From: Ancylobacter radicis
Lineage (GTDB): Bacteria > Pseudomonadota > Alphaproteobacteria > Rhizobiales > Xanthobacteraceae
Direction: 5' to 3'
Assembly (NCBI RefSeq): GCF_018449475.1
Contig: NZ_JAHCQH010000015.1
Location: 930,001-994,000 of the forward strand
DNA: 64,000 nucleotides
Shown: positions 16,181 to 25,473 of the stretch, in pieces
Layout of the letters: each line of letters opens with the position of its first letter
Numbering within the stretch: position 1 is the stretch's first letter
The notes under the pieces: model-generated
The model's input: the letters and a program-made list of their open reading frames with translations, nothing else
What the model was told of the DNA's origin: nothing
Databases searched by the model: none
Position numbers and translations under genes: made by a program

Positions 16181-17110
16181 ATGAACGAGATGCCCAAAAA
16201 CCCTGCATCGAACCCCGCATCGGCGGGGTCTTCGGCCGCGTCCGCGCCGGTATCCGCGCCGGTCCCGGACCTGTCGACGCTGCGCACGGAGATCGACCGG
16301 ATCGACGCGCACATGCACGCGCTGTTGATCGAGCGCAGCGAGATCATCGACCGGCTGGTGGCGGTGAAGCGGTCGCGCGCGGCCGAGGGCGGCTCGGCCT
16401 TCCGCCCGGCGCGGGAGGCCTCGATGATGCGGATGATCGTCGACCGGCATCGCGGCATTCTTCCGCTCGATACGGTCGAGGGCATCTGGCGCGTCATCAT
16501 CTCCACCTTCACCTATGTCCAGGCGCCCTATGCCGTGCATGCCGACCTCGCCAGCGGCGACGCGGCGATGCGCGACAGCGCCCGCTTCCATTTCGGCTTC
16601 ACCGTGCCCTTCATCGCCCATATGGGCGCCTCCGGCGTGGTGGCGGCGGTCGCCGGCTCCAAGGGCGATCTCGGCCTCGTGCCGGCCTTTGCCGCGCCCG
16701 GCGCCGGGGCCTGGTGGACGGCGCTGGAAGGCGAGCACGCGCCGAAGATCATCGCGCGGCTACCTTTCGTGGAGCGTGCCGACCACCCCGCCGGCCTGCC
16801 GGTGTTCTGCATCGCCCATCCGGTGACGGATGGCGCGGTGACCGAGGTGGAGACCTGGAGCCTGCATGTCGCCGGCTGGACCGCCCATGCCGCCCGCGCG
16901 CTGGCTCCGCTCGCCGAAGTGATCGCGGTGCCCGATCGCGGGCTCGACGGGGCGGCGCTGCTGGCCTCGATCCCGGTGGGCGGGGCGGTCGGGCTCGACA
17001 CGGTGCTGGCCGCGCTGCGCGCCGCCGGCGCCTCGGTGCGCGCCGTCGCCCTCGTCGGCTCCCATGCCAGCCGCTATACCCATTGCCCGCAGGATGCCGC
17101 GCAAGGCTGA
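16181..17110 (+). CDS. Chorismate mutase domain protein
   Basis: Probable chorismate mutase making prephenate from chorismate. Of 309 residues, about 30-115 form an AroQ-type helical domain ([26 protein letters not shown], with the active-site-like VAVKRSRA and [11 protein letters not shown]). The remaining 190 residues are not a domain I can name with confidence; they resemble the C-terminal half seen in rhizobial chorismate mutases. It begins the chorismate mutase-hisC-tyrA series, which fits tyrosine and phenylalanine synthesis. Confidence 0.82.
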   Translation: MNEMPKNPASNPASAGSSAASAPVSAPVPDLSTLRTEIDRIDAHMHALLIERSEIIDRLVAVKRSRAAEGGSAFRPAREASMMRMIVDRHRGILPLDTVEGIWRVIISTFTYVQAPYAVHADLASGDAAMRDSARFHFGFTVPFIAHMGASGVVAAVAGSKGDLGLVPAFAAPGAGAWWTALEGEHAPKIIARLPFVERADHPAGLPVFCIAHPVTDGAVTEVETWSLHVAGWTAHAARALAPLAEVIAVPDRGLDGAALLASIPVGGAVGLDTVLAALRAAGASVRAVALVGSHASRYTHCPQDAAQG

Positions 17111-17153
17111 CCTGCCGCCCCCTTCTCCCGCCGCCGCCGTCCCGGAGCTTGCC

Positions 17154-18275
17154 ATGTCGTCCGCCACCGCCCCCAGCCGTCCCGTCCCGCGCCCCGGCGT
17201 GCAGGCGATCGAGGCCTATGTGCCCGGCAAGGCGCAGGCCGGGGCGGGCGTGAAGGTGCATAAGCTCTCGGCCAATGAGAACCCGCTCGGCGCCAGCCCG
17301 AAGGCGATCGAAGCCTTCCGCGACGCGGCCGCGCTGGAGTTTTATCCCGACGGCTCGTCGACCAAGCTGCGCGCCGCCATCGCCGCCGCCTATGGCCTCG
17401 ATCCCGCGCGCATCGTCTGCGGCACCGGCTCGGACGAGCTCTTGATGCTCACCGCGCTGGCCTTTGCCGGGCCGGGCGACGAGGTGCTCTATTCGCAATA
17501 CGGTTTTCTCGTCTACCGCATCGCCGCGCTGGCGGCCGGCGCCACGCCGGTGATCGCCCCGGAGACCGACCTCACCACCGATGTCGACGCGCTGCTGGCG
17601 GCGGTGACCGAGAAGACCCGCGTGGTCTTCCTCGCCAACCCGAACAACCCGACCGGCACCTATCTGCCGTTCGACGAGATCAAGCGCCTGCAGAAGGGCC
17701 TGCCGCCGCATGTGCTGCTGGCGCTCGACGCCGCCTATGCCGAATATGTCCGGCGCAACGATTACGAGGCCGGCATCGAGCTGGTCGCCACCTCGCCGAA
17801 TGTGGTGATGCTGCGCACCTTCTCGAAGATCCACGGCCTCGCCGCCCTGCGGGTCGGCTGGATGTACGGCCCGGCCGAGATCATCGACGCCATCAACCGC
17901 ATTCGCGGCGCCTTCAACGTCTCCGCGCCGGGCCTCGCCGCGGCGGTGGCGGCGATCGAGGACGCGTCCCATGTCGAGCGCGCCATCGCCCATAATGACC
18001 AGTGGCTGCCCTGGATGACGGCGGCGCTGACCGGCCTCGGCCTCACCGTCACGCCGAGCGTCACCAATTTCGTGCTGGTGCATTTCCCCGAGGCGCCCGG
18101 CAAGACCGCGCGCGACGCCGACGCCTTCCTGATGGAGCGCGGGCTGATCCTGCGGCGCATGGATTCCTACGGCCTGCCGGGCGCGCTGCGCCTGACCATC
18201 GGCACGCAGGAGGCCAATGAGCTGCTGGTCGCCACGCTGACGGAATTTATGGGGAGCGCCGGCCATGGTGCTTGA
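17154..18275 (+). CDS. hisC: Histidinol-phosphate / aromatic aminotransferase
   Basis: PLP-dependent class I/II aminotransferase of 373 residues. Motifs: [15 protein letters not shown], the NPNNPTGTY strand, [11 protein letters not shown], and the PLP lysine in [16 protein letters not shown]. Its place between chorismate mutase and tyrA suggests it also transaminates prephenate or arylpyruvates, as HisC paralogues do. The ATG at 17154 follows CCGGAGCTT. The 3' end overlaps tyrA by 11 bases. Confidence 0.9.
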   Translation: MSSATAPSRPVPRPGVQAIEAYVPGKAQAGAGVKVHKLSANENPLGASPKAIEAFRDAAALEFYPDGSSTKLRAAIAAAYGLDPARIVCGTGSDELLMLTALAFAGPGDEVLYSQYGFLVYRIAALAAGATPVIAPETDLTTDVDALLAAVTEKTRVVFLANPNNPTGTYLPFDEIKRLQKGLPPHVLLALDAAYAEYVRRNDYEAGIELVATSPNVVMLRTFSKIHGLAALRVGWMYGPAEIIDAINRIRGAFNVSAPGLAAAVAAIEDASHVERAIAHNDQWLPWMTAALTGLGLTVTPSVTNFVLVHFPEAPGKTARDADAFLMERGLILRRMDSYGLPGALRLTIGTQEANELLVATLTEFMGSAGHGA

Positions 18276-19200
18276 TCCGCCGCTGCCGCGCCCGCTGGTC
18301 GGCCGGCTTACGGTCATCGGCCTCGGGCTGATCGGTTCGTCGATCCTGCGCGCGGTCGATGTGCGCCAGCTCGCCGGCACCAGTGTCGCCTATGACGCGG
18401 CCCCCGAGGTGCGCGCCCGCGTCGCCGAGCTCGGCATTGCCGACGAGGTCGCCGCCTCCCCCGCCGAGGCGGTGGCGGACGCCGACATCGTCATTCTCTG
18501 CGTGCCGGTCGGCGCCATGGGTGCGGTGGCGCAGGCCATCGCCCCGCATCTGAAGCCGGGCGCCATCGTCTCCGATGTCGGCTCGGTCAAGGGCGCGGTG
18601 CTCGCCGCGCTGCGCGCGCATCTGCCCGAGGGCGTGCACATCATCCCCGGCCATCCGGTGGCGGGCACCGAATATTCCGGCCCCGATGCCGGCTTTGCCA
18701 CGCTGTTCAAGAACCGCTGGTCGATCCTCACCCCGCCCGAGGGAGCGGATGAGCCGGCGGTGGCGCGGCTGTCGCAGCTCTGGGCGGAGATGGGTGCCAA
18801 TGTCGAGATCATGAGTGCCGAGCACCATGATCTGGTGCTCGCCATCACCTCGCATGTGCCCCATCTCATCGCCTACAACATCGTCGGCACGGCGGCGGAT
18901 CTGGAAAGCGTCACCCAGTCCGAGGTGATCAAATACTCGGCCGGCGGCTTCCGCGACTTCACCCGCATCGCTGCCTCCGACCCGACCATGTGGCGCGACG
19001 TGTTTCTCAACAACCGCGAGGCGGTGATCGAGGTGCTCGGCCGCTTCACCGAGGACCTGATCGCGCTTCAGCGGGCGATCAGGTGGGAGCAGGGCGAGAC
19101 GCTGTTCAACCTGTTCACCCGCACCCGCGCCATCCGCCGCTCGATCATCGAGATCGGCCAGGAAACCGCGGCCCCGAACTTCGGCCGCGAGCCGGAGTAG
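18265..19200 (+). CDS. tyrA: Prephenate/arogenate dehydrogenase
   Basis: Oxidative decarboxylation in tyrosine synthesis. The 311 residues begin with the nucleotide fold [16 protein letters not shown], followed by VSDVGSVKG, the [12 protein letters not shown] substrate motif (catalytic His) and [14 protein letters not shown]. No ACT domain is present. It overlaps hisC by 11 bases. A kilobase of repeats follows without an obvious terminator. Confidence 0.93.
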   Translation: MVLDPPLPRPLVGRLTVIGLGLIGSSILRAVDVRQLAGTSVAYDAAPEVRARVAELGIADEVAASPAEAVADADIVILCVPVGAMGAVAQAIAPHLKPGAIVSDVGSVKGAVLAALRAHLPEGVHIIPGHPVAGTEYSGPDAGFATLFKNRWSILTPPEGADEPAVARLSQLWAEMGANVEIMSAEHHDLVLAITSHVPHLIAYNIVGTAADLESVTQSEVIKYSAGGFRDFTRIAASDPTMWRDVFLNNREAVIEVLGRFTEDLIALQRAIRWEQGETLFNLFTRTRAIRRSIIEIGQETAAPNFGREPE

Positions 19201-19232
19201 GGGGTCTCCCTCTCCGAGAGGGGACGCGCGCC

Positions 19233-19349
19233 TGCGTGCTTCGAGGCCGGCGTCTCGCCGGCACCTCAGCATGACGGGCGTGGTGCCAGCCGCGCGAAAA
19301 AGAGCATCGTCATCCTGAGGTGCGCGCGAAGCGCGCCTCGAAGGATGGT
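19233..19349. repeat. REP-like element, CATCCTGAGG type
   Basis: Palindromic intergenic element containing CTTCGAGGCCGGCGTCTCGC and CACCTCAGCATGACGG on one arm and CGTCATCCTGAGGTGCGC...CTCGAAGGATGG on the other, with an inner GCGCGAAGCGCGC hairpin. It is non-coding. Elements of this kind are common between genes in Rhizobiales. Confidence 0.65.
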
Positions 19350-19370
19350 TGTCGGGCAGGTTGAAACCCA

Positions 19371-19602
19371 GAACACCGTCATGGCCGGGCTTGGCCCGGC
19401 CATCCACGCCTTGATCGGAGCACGGGAAGTCGTGGATCCCCGGATCAAGTCCGGGGATGACGTCGTGTGGGGGCCAAGCTCCCTCTCCCCGTGGGGGAGA
19501 GGGTCGGGTGAGGGGGCTTCAAGGTCGAGATCAGCCTCCCAGCGTCGCAGCCCCTCACCCGCCGCTGCGCGGCGACCTCTCCCCGACGGGGAGAGGTGTA
19601 GG
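19371..19602. repeat. Compound repeat unit, copy A (232 bp)
   Basis: Composite of two palindromic elements: a CGTCATGGCCGGG...CCCGGCCATCCACG plus CCCCGGATCAAGTCCGGGGATGACG part, and a CTCTCCCCGTGGGGGAGAG plus CCTCTCCCCGACGGGGAGAG part. It repeats almost exactly 289 bases downstream. Confidence 0.8.
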
Positions 19603-19659
19603 CGGGCGCGGAGCCCTCTTAGCTGCGAGCGGTGCCGTCAGAGAACGCCGTCTTCGTCA

Positions 19660-19892
19660 GAACACCGTCATGGCCGGGCTTGACCCGGCCATCCACGCCT
19701 TGATCGGCGGGCGGGAAGTCGTGGATCCCCGGATCAAGTCCGGGGATGACGTCTTGTGGGGGACCAAGCTCCCTCTCCCCGTGGGGGAGAGGGTTGGGGT
19801 GAGGGGGCTTTAAGGTCGAGATCAGCCCCCAGCGTCGCCGCCCCTCACCCGCCGCTGCGCGGCGACCTCTCCCCGTCGGGGAGAGGTGTAGG
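19660..19892. repeat. Compound repeat unit, copy B (233 bp)
   Basis: Near-identical second copy of the unit at 19371-19602, starting with the same GAACACCGTCATGGCCGGGC and ending GGGGAGAGGTGTAGG. The tandem arrangement indicates a local duplication. Non-coding. Confidence 0.8.
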
Positions 19893-19964
19893 AGGCCGGC
19901 AGCCCGATTGGCGCGCGCGTTCCCGATGAAACATCGTCATGGCCGGGACGGCTCAATAAAGATC

Positions 19965-20095
19965 GTCATCCCGGCCCCTCGGGTCTTGCCTTCGGCAAGC
20001 CCAAGGGCAGGCTCCGCGAAGCGGAGAGCCGGGATCGCGGTCCGTTCTCTGATGACAAGACGATCCCGGATCGGCCTGCGGCCGTCCGGGATGAC
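19965..20095. repeat. REP-like element, GTCATCCCGG type
   Basis: Begins GTCATCCCGGCC and ends in the inverted GTCCGGGATGAC, with an inner CGATCCCGGATCGGC. A related copy lies inside the Nit1C cluster at 32744-32839. Confidence 0.7.
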
Positions 20096-20120
20096 GTCGT
20101 GCGGGGGAGCGAACTCGCTA

Positions 20121-20220
20121 GAACACCGTCATGGCCGGGCTTGACCCGGCCATCCACGCCTTGCCGCCACGCGCGCGGTCGAAGTCGTGGATCCCCGGAT
20201 CAAGTCCGGGGATGACGTCG
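20121..20220. repeat. Compound repeat unit, truncated copy C
   Basis: Third copy of the left half of the compound unit (GAACACCGTCATGGCCGGGC to CCGGGGATGACGTCG). It lacks the CTCTCCCC half and lies 20 bases from the end of mmsA. Confidence 0.75.
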
Positions 20221-20240
20221 CGTGGGTGGGAGAGCCCCCC

Positions 20241-21731
<1,491 letters not shown>

Positions 21732-21826
21732 GGCGATCTCCCTGTGCTGATGGTTGTCCGCGGAGTGCTGCGATGGTTGTGCTTGTGGAATGAGCGCACT
21801 TCAACGACCATGTTTCATCATCCGTT

Positions 21827-21840
21827 GTGCGAAAACGCAC
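21827..21840. promoter_or_regulatory. Dyad GTGCG-AAAA-CGCAC between mmsA and lysR
   Basis: Perfect inverted repeat of five bases around AAAA, 18 bases before the LysR start; an outer pair CAACG (21802-21806) and CGTTG (21823-21827) lies beside it. It is a candidate autoregulatory LysR site, although the classic T-N11-A box is not clear. Confidence 0.4.
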
Positions 21841-21857
21841 CAAACGAGCGACGGGCC

Positions 21858-22769
21858 ATGGACTGGGATCACCTGCGCATCTTTCTCGCCGTCGCGCGGG
21901 CCGGGCAGATGCTGGCGGCGGCGCGCCAGCTCGGGCTCGACCATGCCACCGTCGGGCGCCGGCTCGGCGCGCTGGAGGCGGGGCTCGGCTCGAAATTGAT
22001 CGAGCGGCGCACCACCGGCAGCGCGCTCACCCCCGCCGGGGAGCGGCTGCTCGCCCATGCCGAGCGGATCGAGACCGAGATGCTGCAGGCGCAGGCGGCG
22101 CTGGGCAATGTCGACCTCGCGCTGGCCGGCACGGTGCGCATCGGCGCGCCGGACGGGTTCGGCACCTATTTCCTCGCCCCCCGCCTCGGGCGGCTGGCCG
22201 ACGAGCATCCCGGCCTCAGCCTGCAGCTCGCCCCGCTGCCGCGCAGCTTCTCCCTGCCCAAGCGCGAGGTGGATATCGCCGTCACCCTGCAGCGCCCGAG
22301 CGAGGGACGTCTCGTCGCGCGCAAGCTCACCGATTACAGCCTCGGCGTGTACGCGACGCGCGACTATCTTGATCGCACCGGCCCGATCGTCCACCTCACT
22401 GCACTGACCGGCCGGCTGCTGGTGACCTATGTGCCGGATCTCGTCTACTCGCCGGCGCTCGATTATTTCGAGGCGTTTCGCGAGATCGAGGCGCGCCGGC
22501 TGGAATGCGCCAGCGTGGTCGGGCAGATGGAGGCGGTGCGCGCCGGGGCGGGGGTCGGCATCCTCCACGACTATGCCGCGCGCGCCCATCCCGAACTCGT
22601 CAGGTTATTGCCGGAATTGAGTTTTCGCCGTTCCTACTGGCTGGTCACCCATGCCGACATTCACGAACTGAGGCGCATTCGCGAGGTCGAGGACTTCATC
22701 GCCGGGGCGGTGCGGGAGGCGCGCGGCAGCTTCGTCCTGGCGCCGCCGGTGCCGGCGGAGGCGGGCTGA
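21858..22769 (+). CDS. LysR-family transcriptional regulator
   Basis: Likely regulator of the divergent mmsA. The 303 residues have an N-terminal winged helix (MDWDHLRIFLAVARAGQMLA, then GLDHATVGRRLGALEAGLGS) and a periplasmic-binding-like effector domain from about 90. The ATG at 21858 is the first start giving the standard LysR N-terminus. It is convergent with the next gene, three bases apart. Confidence 0.9.
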   Translation: MDWDHLRIFLAVARAGQMLAAARQLGLDHATVGRRLGALEAGLGSKLIERRTTGSALTPAGERLLAHAERIETEMLQAQAALGNVDLALAGTVRIGAPDGFGTYFLAPRLGRLADEHPGLSLQLAPLPRSFSLPKREVDIAVTLQRPSEGRLVARKLTDYSLGVYATRDYLDRTGPIVHLTALTGRLLVTYVPDLVYSPALDYFEAFREIEARRLECASVVGQMEAVRAGAGVGILHDYAARAHPELVRLLPELSFRRSYWLVTHADIHELRRIREVEDFIAGAVREARGSFVLAPPVPAEAG

Positions 22770-22771
22770 GG

Positions 22772-23731
22772 TCAGGTCAGCCCGAATTCGGCGAACTGCC
22801 GGCGGATGCGGGCGATTTCCGCCTGCACGAAGCTGCCGAAAGCGGGCATCGGCTGATAGGCGCTGGTCCAGTTGTGCTGGAAAATCATTGATTTCCAAGT
22901 GGTTGTCGTCGCCAGCCGGGCCGCCAGCGCCGCCAGCCGGGCCTGCTGCTCCGGGCCCGCGTCGGGGCTGGCAAAGAGCCCGCGCCAACGGTCCATCTGC
23001 AGATCGACGCCCATTTCCAGGAAGGTCGGTATGTTCACACCCGGCACGCGCTGCGTCGAGCTGATGGCCAGCGGGCGCAGGCGGCCGAGGCTGATATCCG
23101 CCTGCATCTCGCTGAGGCTGCCGATCGCGCAGCCCGCCCGGCCGCTATAGACCGCGAAGCCCACGCTCTCTTCCGCCGGCCGTTCGCTATAGCGCACCCG
23201 CCGGGGGTCGATCCCGGCAAAGCGCGCCAGCTTGGCCACGAGCAAATGATCGGTGCTGCCCAGTGGTCCGCCGACGAAGTCAATCGTGGTCGGCTCCAGC
23301 CGCAAGGCGATGGTCAATTCCTTTACGGACGCGACATCGGAATCGCCGTGTACTGCGATGAGCAGATTTTCGGTGATCAGCCGGGCGATCGGCGCCCGCA
23401 TGGCCAGTTCGATCGGCCCCCCGCCGAGGATCCCGGCCCCGATCAGGCCGGGGCCGCCGACCATCAGCATGTCGCCATCCAGAGGGCTCGGCGAGACGAA
23501 CTCCTGCAATCCCGCCATGGGGTCACCGGCCGCGTGGATCCGTGACACCTCTGCCACGAGTTTCTCGGCCATCAGCGCCTGTTCAAGCGCGCGCACCGCG
23601 CCGGCCGGATTGTCGCCGAAAGTGGAGGGAATAAAGAGGGTGAGCCGCTCCAAGGCGGGCGTCTCGGCCGCGGCGCCGGTGAGGCTTGCCAAGCTGCCTG
23701 TTAGACCCGCGAGAAAGCCACGTCGATTCAT
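22772..23731 (-). CDS. Tripartite tricarboxylate transporter substrate-binding protein (Bug family)
   Basis: Periplasmic binding protein of the TctC/Bug family, 319 residues. A signal sequence with a twin-arginine start (MNRRGFLAGLTGSLASLTG) ends near AAAETPA. Later motifs such as GGPLGSTDHLLVAKLARFAGID and LRPLAISSTQRVPGVNIPTFLEMGVDL are family-like. There is no TctA/TctB membrane gene nearby, so it is an orphan receptor whose ligand is unknown. Start at 23731 is preceded by GGAAGCTCC. Confidence 0.8.
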   Translation of the reverse strand: MNRRGFLAGLTGSLASLTGAAAETPALERLTLFIPSTFGDNPAGAVRALEQALMAEKLVAEVSRIHAAGDPMAGLQEFVSPSPLDGDMLMVGGPGLIGAGILGGGPIELAMRAPIARLITENLLIAVHGDSDVASVKELTIALRLEPTTIDFVGGPLGSTDHLLVAKLARFAGIDPRRVRYSERPAEESVGFAVYSGRAGCAIGSLSEMQADISLGRLRPLAISSTQRVPGVNIPTFLEMGVDLQMDRWRGLFASPDAGPEQQARLAALAARLATTTTWKSMIFQHNWTSAYQPMPAFGSFVQAEIARIRRQFAEFGLT

Positions 23732-23853
23732 GGAGCTTCCAATGCCCGGATTCGGGTGCAAGGCTGCATCGTCACTCGCTAGACTTGCATAACGTTTCGT
23801 CACGCGCGCAGGAAGCGCCGGGTCTCAACGGTTTGTCGATGCGCACGCAAGTG

Positions 23854-24888
23854 TTACCCGCCGAGCACGGCATGCCCGTAAAATCGGTATCGTGTCACCT
23901 GCCGATAGGTGTCGCCCTGATGAATCCAGGGTGAAGGGAAGCCCGGCTGGTTCACCGCATCGGGAAAATTTTGCGCCTCGAAGCAGATTCCCGCATGGGG
24001 TCCATGCCGATTCGCGCCGAGCCCGCCGCGCGTTGGCTTGAGATGCTGCCCGTCATAGAGCTGGAGGCCCGGCGCATCGGTGAGGATGTCGAGCGCCAGC
24101 CCCGTGCGCCGGCAACTCGCGCGGGCGGCAAAACGCGGCTCGCCGCCGGCCGTGCCATCCAGCACGTAGTTGATGTCGTAGAGCGTCCCGCGCGCATCGA
24201 GCCGCGCGGGACGGGTGAAGTCGAAGGGCGTGCCGGCGACCGCCGCCAGTTCGCCCGTCGGAATGAGGTTCTCATCCACCGGCGTGTAGCGCCGGGCGGC
24301 CACCTCAAGCTCCAGCTCGCGCACCGTGCCCGCCGGGTCGAGGGTAAAATAGGAGTGGTGCGCCAGATTGATCGGGGTGGGCGCGTCGCTGGTCGCCGAC
24401 ATCTCGACAATGAGCGTCGCCGGCGCCTCCAGCCGGTAGGTGCAGCGCGCCTCAACCGTGCCGGGATAGCCCTCCTCGCCATCGGGTGAGTGCCGCGTCA
24501 GGGTCACGGAATCAGCGGTGGTGCCGGTAACCGTCCAGTTTCGGTGGGAGAAGCCGCGCGCACCGCCATGCAGATGGGTGCGTCCCGCCTCGTTGCGGCC
24601 GACATCGTAATCCCGCCCGTCGTGGCTGAAACGCCCGTCGCGGATCCGGTTGGCGACGCGGCCGCAGGTGGCGCCGAGATAGGAGGGATTGGCAATATAG
24701 CTTTGCGGGTCCTCATAGCCGAGGACGACGCGGCGCAGCCGGCCATCGGCCAGCGGGATTTCGAGGTCGCGCAGCGTCGCGCCCCAGCTCAGCACCCGCG
24801 CCCGCGTGCCGTCCGCCGCAACGAGCGTGATTTCCTCGATAGGCTCGCCCTCCGGCCCGTGGCCGACCGTCATCACCTGAGCGTTCAT
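23854..24888 (-). CDS. galM: Aldose 1-epimerase (galactose mutarotase)
   Basis: Interconverts alpha and beta anomers of aldoses. The 344 residues show the mutarotase signatures: NPSYLGATCGRVANRI, THLHGGARGFSHRNW with the catalytic-type histidine, NLAHHSYFTLDP, and the glutamate base in ICFEAQNFPDAVNQP. The ATG at 24888 begins MNAQVMTVGHGPEGEP; another ATG six codons on is possible. No sugar operon surrounds it. Confidence 0.93.
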   Translation of the reverse strand: MNAQVMTVGHGPEGEPIEEITLVAADGTRARVLSWGATLRDLEIPLADGRLRRVVLGYEDPQSYIANPSYLGATCGRVANRIRDGRFSHDGRDYDVGRNEAGRTHLHGGARGFSHRNWTVTGTTADSVTLTRHSPDGEEGYPGTVEARCTYRLEAPATLIVEMSATSDAPTPINLAHHSYFTLDPAGTVRELELEVAARRYTPVDENLIPTGELAAVAGTPFDFTRPARLDARGTLYDINYVLDGTAGGEPRFAARASCRRTGLALDILTDAPGLQLYDGQHLKPTRGGLGANRHGPHAGICFEAQNFPDAVNQPGFPSPWIHQGDTYRQVTRYRFYGHAVLGG

Positions 24889-24949
24889 CCTGGTCTTCCG
24901 TACCGGCCCGGCTGTCGGGCGAATCGCGCCGGCAATTATGCCCGGCCTC

Positions 24950-25405
24950 TCAGTTTCGAGGCACTGCACTTTCGTTTCCGCCATGATCGTGCCCGCAGCG
25001 GGAGTGGTCGGCCAGCGTCTCGATCACCCGGCAGCGGTCGACCCGTCCATGCGAACAGCCTTCGACCATGCGCTCCAGCTCCACCTTCAAGGCGGTGAGG
25101 CTGGCAATGCGCCGCTCCACTTCCTCCAGCCGGTGGCGGGCGATGGCGTCGGCGGCGGCGCAGGATTGGGCCGGCTCGTCCTGCAACTGCAGCAGCGCAC
25201 GGATCGCCTCGATCTCGAAGCCGAGTTCGCGGGCATGGCGGATGAAGGCGAGGCGGCTCAGATCCGCGTCACCATAGGCGCGGCGCCCGCCCTCGGTGCG
25301 GGGCGGGCTGGGCAGCAGGCCGATGGACTCGTAATAGCGGATGGTCGGCACCTTCACGCCACTGACCCGTGCCGCCTCGCCGATGGTGAACGCACCGATC
25401 GTCAT
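24950..25405 (-). CDS. MerR-family heavy-metal regulator (ZntR/CadR/PbrR-like)
   Basis: Metal-sensing activator of the divergent P-type ATPase. It has 151 residues: winged helix (FTIGEAARVSGVKVPTIRYYESIGLLPSPPRTEGGRRAY), dimerisation coiled coil, and cysteines at about 82 (QSCAAADAI) and in CSHGRVDRC, the positions of the Zn/Cd/Pb binding loop. The tail RCGHDHGG adds His and Cys ligands. Zn, Cd and Pb cannot be separated by eye. Start is at 25405 and the target promoter lies in the 68-base gap. Confidence 0.92.
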   Translation of the reverse strand: MTIGAFTIGEAARVSGVKVPTIRYYESIGLLPSPPRTEGGRRAYGDADLSRLAFIRHARELGFEIEAIRALLQLQDEPAQSCAAADAIARHRLEEVERRIASLTALKVELERMVEGCSHGRVDRCRVIETLADHSRCGHDHGGNESAVPRN

Positions 25406-25412
25406 TTCCCGC

Positions 25413-25443
25413 TTGCTCCTCTAGTCGCTAGAGGAATTAGGCT
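25413..25443 (+). promoter_or_regulatory. MerR-type promoter and operator of the P-type ATPase
   Basis: A -35 TTGCTC (25413-25418) and -10 TAGGCT (25438-25443) are separated by 19 bases, the overlong spacing typical of MerR-activated promoters. The spacer holds a perfect dyad CCTCTAG-TCG-CTAGAGG (25418-25434). Confidence 0.85.
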
Positions 25444-25473
25444 TGCAGCCATCGTCCGGCAAGAGGTGATGTC

